Positions 24,101 through 33,655 of a DNA stretch of 64,000 bases are shown in pieces. The DNA comes from Mastigamoeba balamuthi. Taxonomy: Eukaryota; Evosea; Mastigamoebida; Mastigamoebidae. Position 1 is the stretch's first letter, and each line of letters begins with the position of its first letter. The notes under the pieces are model-generated. The model saw only the letters and a program-made list of their open reading frames with translations. It searched no databases and had not been told where the DNA came from. Location: NCBI GenBank assembly GCA_902651635.1, contig CACRSC010000052.1, forward strand, positions 76,012 through 140,011. The letters run 5' to 3'. The translations under genes and the position numbers were made by a program.

Positions 24101-25111
24101 GCGCAGGGGCGCGTCGCCCGCGGCGCCCGTGCTGGGCTGGAGCGCGGCGGCCAGCGAGGCTGCGGCCCACGCGGTCGCCGAGAGCAACTACGCGCTGCCG
24201 CCAGAGGCCGCGCGCCAGAGCGACCCGGGGCCGTGGGGGCAGGGCATCTACTTCAGCCTCAGCCCGCAGGCGCCCGCCGCCAGGGCCGGCGAGCGGGCCC
24301 AGGCGCAGGCGCAGTCGCGCGAGGCGGTGCTGGTGGCCTCGTGGCTCGCGCTGGGCAACGCGTACGCCGTCACCGAGGACCCGCGCCGCGAGGGCAGCGT
24401 CGCGGGCAAGCAGTGCGTCGCGGGGTTCGACTCGCACGTGTGCGTGACGTCGCTGCAGAGCCCCGCGGTGCCGCACAACCCGTTCGCGCCCGAGGCGGCG
24501 GCGGCAGAGGCGGCGGGGCTGCTGGGCACGGCGGTGGTGTTCTCGCCCAACCAGGTCCTGCCGCGCTACATCTACGTCGTCCGCGAGGGCGACGCCGACA
24601 GCGGCGGCCGCGAGCGCAGGCGCGACGCTAGCGCCGTCGTGCTCTGGGTCGACGACCGCATGTCGCAGGAGTCGGCCAAGGCCATCGCAGCCATCGAGAG
24701 CGGCGCCGTACGCCATCAATTGATCCCTCAATTCCCTTTCGAGATCGTTTGTTCGTGGTTTTTCGTTCGCACTTACGTCCAGCGGGCCGACACCGCGAGC
24801 AGAAGTACACGGTGGTCGAGACGCTGTTCACGGCGAGCGAGCTCAAGGTGCGCCTGAGGGGGTGCAGCGAGGACGTGCTGGGCAAGCTGCGCGTGGTTGT
24901 CGCGTGCGGCGAGCACAACCGCAACGGGGACAGCCTGGTCGAGGCGGTGCTCTCGGTCACGCTGGCGGCGCGCAGGCAGCAGGCCATTCCGGTCCTCGCG
25001 CTGGGCGGCGGCGCGCACCTGGCCCTGTGCGCCAACGTGTACTGCGCCAAGGAAACGCAGCAGATCATCGAGTTCTGCACCACAGGGAAGCTGAGCAAGG
25101 CGCACAACTGA
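21189..25111 (+). CDS. ROCO-type GTPase with PARP-like and receiver-like C-terminal domains
   Basis: Exons: 21189-21478, 21593-21739, 21869-22219, 22323-22477, 22555-24707, 24803-25111 (about 1134 residues). The GTPase domain has P-loop GHAGAGKTS (about 83-91), switch II DMPGQ and an SKSD guanine motif. It is followed by a COR-like segment (LWEALLEYLHDTGQVV, VCLDPQLLSRILCAF; from about 315). Residues 835-985 match the ADP-ribosyltransferase fold of PARPs: WGQGIYFS, AVLVASWLALGNAY, GKQCVAGFDS and TAVVFSPNQVLPRYIYVV. The first His and last Glu of the H-Y-E triad are not evident, so it may bind rather than transfer ADP-ribose. Residues 1005-1134 form a receiver-like domain (VVLWVDDRMS, LRVVVACG, AIPVLALGG) shared with the RhoGEF at 7743-10965. 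An in-frame ATG at 21027 would add 54 residues. The first splice junction is the least certain. Confidence 0.75.
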
Positions 25112-25363
25112 GAGGGCTGCTGCGCGTGTGTAGCGCCGGAGCAACATACTGGTGTGCAGAGAGAGGAGGGCGGAACAGCGGTAGCAGCAGCAGGACACGG
25201 GACTCGTGCGCGATCGATCAACAACCCTCAACAGAACTTCGTTATTCAAAGGGGGGAGAGAACGGCTGATAATGTCCTCAATCTACTATTGCTGCTCTGC
25301 TCTGCTCTGCTTCCGCACCCGGGGTCAACTGCGCTTGGCCCGATCGCAGTCCCTGCCAAAAGT

Positions 25364-28300
25364 TCAGTACGACGAAGGCAGCACGAAGGGGGAGGGCGGG
25401 TGTTTGTTGGACCTTGTGAAGTGCTTCCCGTTGCACACGGAACAGCAGACCTCCCCGCTTTTGTGCGCCTTGCCCGCAGCGAACTGTGCCTTGATCGTCA
25501 CTCCGCTGAAGTCCATGCCTACGGGGGACCGCTCAGTAAGCGAGAGGGCAGAGCGCGGGGGAGCGTGTTGGCTGCGCACCGTTGAGCGCCTGGCGTGCCC
25601 GCGCGGCGTCCTCGATGCTCCGGAACGTCACAAACGCGTACGCCGACTTGCGCGAGGGCTTCTTGAACACCAGGGACGAGACCTCGCTGCCCGAGTCCTC
25701 GCACGCCTGCTTGAGCTGCTCCTCGCTGACGCCGTCGATGCCCAGGCCCGACACGAACAGCGTCTCGTTGGGCTGCGACTCGCACAGCTCGGCCTTGGTC
25801 TGCTGCTGCTGCTGGGGCTTCTGCGGGGTGGGCTGCTTGGCCGCCCTGGGGCTCGCAGGGGTCGCCTCCTGTGTTTGCTGCTCTGCCTTGGCCGCGGGGG
25901 TCTTGGGGCTCTTGGGCGACTCGGCTGCCTGGGCGGGCGTCTTCTTGGGTGTTGTCTGCTTGGGGCTCTTGGCGGGCGTCGCCTGGGCCTGCGCCTCCGT
26001 GGCAGCGGCCTTGGCGGGCGTCTTCTGTGCCGGTGTCTTGGGGAGCTCCTCCGCCGCCGTGGCCTTGGCGGGCGTCTTCTTGGGCGTCTGCTGCTTGGGG
26101 CTCTTCGGAGTCTTGGGGCTCTGGCAGACGGCCTCGGGCTGCGGCTCAGCGGCCGCAGCCTTGGCGGGCGTCTTCTTGGGCGTCTGCTGCTTGGGGCTCT
26201 GGCAGGCGGCCTCGGGCTGCGACTCGGAGGCGGCGGCCTTGGCGGGCGTCTTCTGCTTGGGCGTCTTGGGGGACTTGGCGGCCGCCTTCTGGGGCGTCTG
26301 CTTCAGCGGAGTCGCGGCCTCGGGCTGCTCCGGCAGCGGGCTCTCCTCGACGACAGCCATCGAGGTCGCCTCGTCGCTCGGCGCAGGCTGCTCCTCGGCC
26401 ACCTCCATGGCAGCGGCCTGCTCGCTGGCAGCCTCAGGCTGCTCGGCCTGCCTCTGCTTGCGGGGGGTCTTGCCCTTGGACTTCTTCGGGGTCTTCCACG
26501 GAATCTTGGTCTCGACAATCACCATCACCCCCTGGTCCTCCGGGTCCTCCGTCGGCAGCTGCTCCGCGGGCTCCTGCTGCGCCTCTGCCGCCGGCTGCTC
26601 CTGCGGCATCTCCTCCGCAACCTGCGCCGCGGCCTCCGGGGCGCTGCTGGGCGCCTCCTGCTGCTCGTCGGCCTGCATCTCGAGGTCCTCCTGCTGCTTC
26701 TGCGGGGTCTTGGCCCTGAGCTTCGTCGGAGACTTGCGCGGTGTCGTGGCCTCGGCCACCGCAGAGGCGCCACAGTCTTCTTGCTGCTCTGCCGCGTTGT
26801 CGGCAGGGGCCTCCGCCGCCTGCGTCGTCGCGAGATCCTCCTGGGGCTCCTCCTGCTGCTTCTGCGGGGTCTTAGCGCTCAGCTTCTTCGGCGACTTCCG
26901 CGGGGTCTCGGGCTCGGCGGCCGCGGGGGCACTCGAGTCCTCCTGCTGCTCGGACGCCTCCTGGCAGACGGGCTCCTCCTGCGGTGCCTCCTCGCTGGCC
27001 TCGGCTACCGCCTCCGCCTGCTCCTCGACGTGCTCATCGAGGGCCGGCTCCTGGGGCTCCTGGGGCTTCATGGGTGTCTTGGCCTGGGGCTTCGGGGTGA
27101 GGGCCTTGGGCGTGGCGGCCTTGGGCTGCTCGGGGGTCTTGTGGGGCGTCTTCTTCGGCGACTTCTTGGGCGTCTTGACTGGCGTCGAGGGCCTGGGCTG
27201 CTCCTCGACCACGTCCGTCATCTCCGCGTCCTCCTGCGCTGCGCTCTGCTGCTCGGGCTGCCCCTGGGGCTGCTGCTCCTGCTGCTTGAGGGGCGTGGCG
27301 CTCTTGGGCGTCTGCTGCTGCTTGAGGGGCGTCTTGGACTTCTGCGGCGTCTTGGCCTTGAGGGGCGTCTGGGCCCTGGGCGCCTGCGGCTCCTGGGGCT
27401 TCTCCTCGACCACCACCATGGCCTGCGCCTCGCCCTGCTGCTCGTTGCTGCCGTTGGCCTGCAGGGGCAGCTGCTCCAGGGGCTCCAGCGGCTTCAGCGG
27501 CGTCTTGGCCCTCTGCGCGGGCGTCTGCGGCCTCTGCGGCCCCACCGCCTTGCTGCCCCCCTGCGCCGTCTTCGCCGCCTGCCCCGCAGCCGCAGCCGTG
27601 CCCAGCGCCTTGGGGCCACTCGGGGCCGCTCCCTTCCTCAGCGCCGTGCCCGCTGCTGCCGTCGCTGCCGTCCTGGCTGCCGCGCCTGCTGCGAGGGGCC
27701 TGCGCTCCAGCGGCGCCCTCGCGACGGCCCCCACGGCCCCGCGAGCCCCCGCCGGCTTCAGCGTCGCCCCCAGCAGCCCCGCCGGCTTGGCCGTCGCCGC
27801 CAGCGCCGCCCGGCCGCCCGCCAGCGCCGAGGCCGCGGGCCGCAGCGTCGCCGCCATGTCGGCGGCCCTCGGGCGCTTGGGCGGCGGCTGCTGCGCCTGC
27901 TGCTCCGCTCCCGCAGCGGCTCCCGCGGCCGCAGGCTCCCGCGCGCGCTTATTCTTCGGGCTCTCGGCCTGGGCCGCTGCCCCCGCGCTCTTGGCCGCCT
28001 CGCCCTGAATCAATTGCGTCAGTTCCCTCGCGTTCGGCGCCGGTTATTTTCGCGCGCAAAACAAAGCGGGGAAAAACCGGTGAAAAGCGGCGCGGCGGAC
28101 TCGCCTTCTTGAGGCGCTGGAGGGCCTCGTGGGCCTGCGGGGCCCACTTGGCGCGGCTCTCGATGAGGGCCTCGACGAGCTGCTTGGGGGTGAGGCGGCG
28201 CTGGCCCCTGCTGCCGTCCGAGACGGCGGCGGTGACGCAGCAGCGGCGGGCGAGGGGCGCGGGGCTGAGCTGCTCCTCGAGGCGCATGGCCAGCCGCGCC

Positions 28301-28416
28301 AGCTGGATCGCGTCCTTGAGCGGCTTGGCCTGCGTCAGCAGCGCCCAGTCGCGGTCCGTGACGTGCGCGAGGCCCAGGAAGCGGGCGTCGCGCTCGGTGA
28401 GGCTCTCCCACGACAT
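25364..28416 (-). CDS. TPKK/SPKK-repeat nuclear-type protein with C-terminal RRM
   Basis: Exons (minus): 28416-28105, 28004-25580, 25518-25364 (963 residues). A compact N-terminal region (residues 1-104, beginning MSWESLTERDARFLGL) is unidentified. About 700 residues of low-complexity sequence follow, dense in KTPKK, AKTPQK, KSPKK and QTPKKTPAKAAA units mixed with acidic Gln/Glu-rich stretches. An RNA recognition motif closes the protein, with RNP2-like ETLFVSGLG and RNP1-like KSAYAFVTF, completed across the last intron by GMDFSGVTIKAQFA. The architecture recalls nucleolin-like proteins, with S/TPKK motifs like those of histone H1 tails, so RNA or chromatin binding in the nucleus is likely. 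The first intron (28005-28104) has donor AAG|GCGAGT, a strong GC-AG candidate. An orthologue cannot be named. Confidence 0.75.
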
Positions 28417-29207
28417 GTGCTCTCTCTCTCTCTCGTCTCTTTCGCTCTTCTCTCTCTGCTCTCCGCGTATCTCTCTTTTTCCCGCCATATTTAGATATTC
28501 TGCTCGATGACGCCATTTTTCAAAGGGCCCGAGCATGATGTGGGGGGGCGTTGCAGGACTGTCGGGAGTGACAGCAACCGCAATTCCGACAATATGAAGG
28601 CTTCTACGAGCAATGTATCGAGATTCGCCGGGCCAAACACGCAAGTAATTTGACATCATCCAGTTATAAGTCTGTTTGCTGAAATCAGTTGACGTCCAGA
28701 TGCTGTATCCAATTGCCACATGGCTGGGCACCAGGTCATGCATTGTTCTGAGCCAGATGAAATGGCAGTCTTCTTCAGAACTTGAAACATTGTGAAGAGA
28801 AACAGTGTGGGCCGAAGCGTACTCTGGAATTAAGAAGCTGCGGGGTGTTCGCAGTGCGAAGGCAGACGAGGGCATTGGGGAAGAGATGAAATGATTGAAC
28901 ACCCGATGAAGCTCATCACTCGATGTGGCTGGATGAGGCAGCGCACAGCGGTTTTCAGCACGCCTGTGCTGCAGTGCCGGGATGGCGTTCGTGGCCGATC
29001 GATCGATGCAGAGAGGCAGAAACAATTTCCGAAGTTGTCCCGAAAACCAGAAGATCCCAACGGCTGATCCGCTTCCATCGTGCTCTTATCTGTGCCGGCC
29101 TTTTCCGAAAGACTGCGGCAGGAATCACTTTTTATTATTTTCTTCTCCTGCTCCTCAGTGTTTGGTCCCACCAACAGCAGCCGTTGAAGAGAGAAAAACA
29201 GCCCGAA
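28417..29207. other. Divergent intergenic region
   Basis: Between the RRM gene (minus) and Sib-like copy B (plus). CT-rich near 28420-28485, then moderately AT-rich to about 28880. No ORF with recognisable features. Confidence 0.5.
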
Positions 29208-32200
29208 ATGCTGCTGCTCTCCCGTCTCGCGCTCCTGGCGGCCCTGGCCGCCACGGGGCTCGCGAGCATCACGGCCTTCACGGCCAGCGTCACCATCACC
29301 AACGACCCGCAGCTGCACGTGCGTGGGACCCCGCGCATGATTTGGGGGGGGCTTGGGGACGGTGTGGGGGCTGCTGACTTTGTTTTTTCCCGTCTGTTTA
29401 TTTTTATTCGTGTTTGTTGAGCGCCCCCCTGCGTGCCTCTTCCGGAATTATGCGCCGCGTCCAGGAATATGCACCGCCCCTTGCATCCCGCACCTCCGCT
29501 CCCGGGCTCTGCTGGCGGGCGCGCCTCGTGTGGCGCCGGTCCCCGCAGCAGGGGGGCCGTTGGGCCACTGAATCAATTTCCAACGGCCCATTTTTCCTCC
29601 ATTTTTCCCCCGTTTTTGTGCTGTTATGCGGCGCTGATGCCCGTTGTTGCCGTTGTTCGTTGCCGCCTCGTCGGTTGGTGTGCCCGCACCGCAGGGAACC
29701 ATGCGGGGGACGATGTACTACCAGCACGACAGCGAGGGCAGGCGGTCGTTCCGCCGCATCGACTACCGTCTGGGCAGCGGCCGCGTGGTGACGGAGCTGA
29801 TCGACTACCAGCAGCACACGCGCTACCTCCGCTGCTCCTCTTGCCAGGCCGAGTCCTACAAGAACGGTCCGTCGCCCCTCCACTCCCCTCCTTTCCCGTT
29901 GTGGCTCCACCCTGCCCCCCATCCACACCTTCGGACACGCACGCATCGAACGAATCGGCCTCTTTTTTCCTGTGTTCTTCCTCCGAGTGTGGAGATGCGA
30001 ATTTGCTCCTTTTCCATCTCGCATCAATTGAATCCGGATTACCCGAATTCGGCTCTACAACGGGCGGTTGTCTAACTCCCGTGGGTGGGGGGACCGCAGA
30101 GATGGAGAAGTTCTTCCACGACCCGAGCACCGACTCGCCCTCGACGGCGTCGGCCCAGTGCGCCGACACGACGCGCACCGGCGGGGCCAACGGCGTCGCC
30201 CGGCTGTCGGTCTCTGCAACGGCCATCTGCTCTGCCCAGTACGCCACGGGCAAGACCATCGCCTTCAGCAACTACCAGCCGGCGTCGTCGCTCGACGGGC
30301 AGTTCGACATCGGGCGGTGGGACTGCCCGGCCAAGAAGTGCAACAGCGTCATGAACCTCGCGCTCATCCTCGACGAGTCGGCCAGCATCGACGACGACAT
30401 GTGGTGGCAGGTCAAGGAGTTCGCCAAGCAGGTCGTCGACATGTACACGGTGGGCCGCGACGCCGTCTGGATCGGCGTCGGCACGTTCGGGACCAAGGGC
30501 CGCATCATCTCGGAGCTGAGCTACCGCCCGACGACCCTCAAGGGCAGGATCAACGGCATCGACGAGGCCAAGCAGAACACGTGCATCGGCTGCGGCATCG
30601 CCATGGCCACCTCCATCTTCGAGGTGCGCGCTACACTCTGGGCATCGCTCCCGTGGCTCCCGTGGCCTCACGCACAGGGGCGACCGTGCAGAAAGGCAAG
30701 TGGCTGCAGAACGCAGAGCGGAGGGCCAAGAACCCCAAGAACGTCATGATCCTCATGACCGACGGCGGCAACAACCGCCCGTGCCCGGACGACCTGTGGG
30801 GCTATCCTTCGGATGACTGCCCCTCGGACGTGCGCTCATCTCTCGTCCCTGAAAACCGTAGTTGTGTGCCAACGCCCTCTGCGCCCCACAGGACTTCAAC
30901 CAGCCGACGGCCAACTCCAATCTCAGCGCGGCAGCACGGTCCCTGAAGCGTGCCGGCGTGACATCGATCGCGCTGGCCGTGGGCAACGAGGTCATCGAGC
31001 GGCAGCTCAAGAGCTTCGCCGACTACTACGTCAAGGCCGACTCGTTCTACACTCTGTCGAGCGTGCTCGGCAACCTGCTCACCACGACGTGCCAGGACTT
31101 CCCCGAGAGCCCGTGCGGGGACTCGTGCATGGGGTTCTGCGGGTGTGAGGGGGAGTGCGAGTGCCCGAGCGAGTGCCCGTCCAAGGACCGGTGCACGGCG
31201 AGCAGGTGCGCGTACGGGCCCAACGGCTGCGTGGACACGCCCGTGGCGTGCGACGACGGCAACCTGTGCACCAACGACACGTGCGACCCGCAGTCGGGCT
31301 GCAGGTCGGCGCCGTACAACGTCGAGGCGCTGTGCGCGCACACGGACAGGTGCAAGGTGGCGCACTGCAGCCCGTCGGGCGGGTGCTTCTTCACGGACCT
31401 GGCCTGCCCCGACAAGGGCAAGTGCCTCAAGGCGAGGTGCGTGGACGGGGAGTGCAAGTACACGCCGGTGGACGTGAACGACGGGAACGAGTGCACCGTC
31501 GACACGTGCGACAACCACACGGGCGTGCAGCACACGCTCAACTGCGAGGACGGCGACCCCTGCACCGACGACAGGTGCGTGGCGAACAAGTGCGACCACA
31601 GCGCCCAGCACGTGTGCAAGAGCGCGGACTTCTGCCAGGAGGGCAGCTGCGTGGCCATGGTGGGCTGCGTGTACAAGCCCAGGAACTGCGACGACAGGGA
31701 CAACTGCACGTACGACACGTGCGACAGCGCCGGGCGGACGTGCAAGAACCAGAAGGCCGGGGACAACTGCTCCTACTGCGCCATGGCCCCGCCCAAGTGC
31801 CCCGAGCTCAAGTGCCAGACGGCCGTGTGCAAGGACAACCTCGCGCTCAAGAGGGGCGATTGTGATTACATCGCGAACACCACCAACCCCCTGCACCACT
31901 GCAACGATGGCAACCCCTGCACCGTCGACACCTGCGACCCGGTCACCGGCAGCTGCTCGCACGCCGACAAGACCAGCACGGTGTGCCGCAACCAGCAGCA
32001 GAACCTGTGCCTCCCCCAGAAGTGCGACATGGGCACTGGCAGGTTCGTCCTTCCTCGGCGCCCTCGCCTCGCTGACGCTGACGCTGACGCTGACGCTGAC
32101 GCGCGCATTCCCTGCAGCTGCGTGGTGGAGAACGTGACGTGCACGCCCTCGAGCCTGTGCTTCACGGCCGAGTGCGACCCGGGCACTGGCAAGTGCTTCG

Positions 32201-33084
32201 AGACCAGCGTCTGCGACCCTCTGTGCCAGGCCTGCAGCGTCGTCAACAACTCCCATGTCTGCTCGGAGAAGTGCCCCAGCCTCAAGTGCTCCACCGGGTC
32301 TTGCAACGCCGGCGTCTGCAACTACACCGCCATCAGCTGCGACGACGTGCGTCCCTCTCATCCACCCATCCTCCCAATGGCTTTGGTGGTGCTGACCTGC
32401 AGAGCGCAGCACGACTTCTGCACGATCGACTCGTGCGACCCCAGCAGTGGCTGCACGCACAAGCCCAACCCCTGCGACGACGGGAACCCCTGCACCAGGG
32501 ACTTCTGCAACTCCACCACCCAGGCCTGCAACAGCACCGGTGCGAAATCCCCCAGCCCGCCCTCTGTGCTGACACGTTTGCAACACAACGCAGCTCTGTG
32601 CCATGACGGCAAGTGGTGCACCGACGACGTGTGTGTGACCGACCCCAGGGACCCCACCAACGCCACGTGCAGCTTCCCCAAGAGGAGTTGCAGCGAGATT
32701 GGGCTCAACGGGCCCGAGAGAGGATGCTTCGCGGCGGACTGCAGCGAGAAGTACACTAAGTGCTTCAAGAGGCTCCTCAACTCGTCTCTGGCGGACGCGT
32801 GCGGCTCGTGCGTCAAGACGTACGACCCCCAGAAGAGGCGGGACACGGGCTGCATCGGGGCGCGGGGGTGGAAGGTCGCGACAGGAGCCATCGCGGGCGG
32901 TGCCATCGCCGGCATTGTGGTGGCAGCGGTGGTGGGCTTCCTGATCTTCGCGGCGGTGAGCTCGTACGGGACGTACAAGTTGGTGCAGATGTCGAAGCTC
33001 GGGGCTGGGATGGCGGCGCACAACAACCCCATGTACAAGCCGTCTGACCAGGAGTCTGTCAACCCGGCCTACGACCAGCGTTGA
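29208..33084 (+). CDS. Sib-like (similar to integrin beta) adhesion receptor, copy B
   Basis: Exons: 29208-29318, 29695-29866, 30100-30623, 30692-30829, 30892-32042, 32118-32346, 32410-32539, 32594-33084 (981 residues). Same order as copy A: signal peptide, VWA domain with a MIDAS-like LALILDESASID and MILMTDGG, long CTDC cysteine repeats, Gly-rich membrane helix (IAGGAIAGIVVAAVVGFLIF) and a short tail with NPMY and NPAY. The middle Cys residue of the MIDAS neighbourhood (CNSVMNLALIL) is kept. Most exons match copy A base for base over long stretches. Copy B has no intron between TTTCQ and DFPES, where copies A and C have one of 49 and 64 bases; exon 30892-32042 runs straight through. It is intact and probably functional. 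Confidence 0.88.
32071..32100 (+). repeat. GCTGAC hexamer array in an intron
   Basis: Five perfect GCTGAC units lie in the 75-base intron 32043-32117 of Sib-like copy B. The homologous intron of copy A has only two units (15149-15160). A simple length polymorphism between paralogues. Confidence 0.9.
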
Positions 33085-33655
33085 AGTGCTTTTGAGCTGT
33101 AAGCCGTGCGCGTGCTGTGCACATCCCCTGTGGCCATGTTGCACCTGGCTATCTGGATATCATTCCGGAATACTGAGAACACCTGAGGTAGAATACCTAT
33201 TTCAATGCAACATCCTGTATTCCGTTGATAAACGCAAAACATGCGCCCTATTATGGGAACAGAGTACAGTATGCAGGAGAAACAACAGCCATCAGTTATT
33301 GTGGATTACGGCGAAATTCAAGGAGTCAGACCTGTTTTCCTGGTCATTCAAGGTGTTTTGCCCAAGAATGGCGAAGAAAATGGCGTATTTGCCTCAAAAC
33401 TGGCATGGCGAAATGCCATTTCAATTGATTTCAAATGGTGCCAGGGTAGGTGTCAATTCCCAAAAAACCTCTCAGGTTAGTTTGTTAGTTCATCCTTGGT
33501 ACTATCGAGAGAGCACGCGCAATGGCGGGTAGTTCAACCGTGAGAAGAGGGCTTATTACAGCTGCTTGTTGATTGCGGGTCCCGGGGCCCAGGACATCAT
33601 TGTTGGCAGACTCGGGCCCCATACGGGCGAAACCCACCGTTTCTTATCCAGTTTT
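33085..33655. other. Tail-to-tail spacer between Sib-like copies B and C
   Basis: About 570 bases, AT-richer than the flanks, between two convergent stop codons. It holds both 3' UTRs. No gene or RNA was recognised. CAATTG at 33422-33427. Confidence 0.55.

Noticed and set aside
32071-32100. Possible CRISPR-like or regulatory array of GCTGAC units
   Set aside because: The host is eukaryotic, units are six bases with no spacers, and the array lies inside a short intron; it is a simple microsatellite.
30802-33144. 780-codon minus-strand frame opposite Sib-like copy B, and similar antisense frames opposite copies A and C
   Set aside because: It is a mirror of cysteine-repeat coding (few stops in GC-rich antisense) with Arg/Val/His-rich repetitive sequence and no domain.
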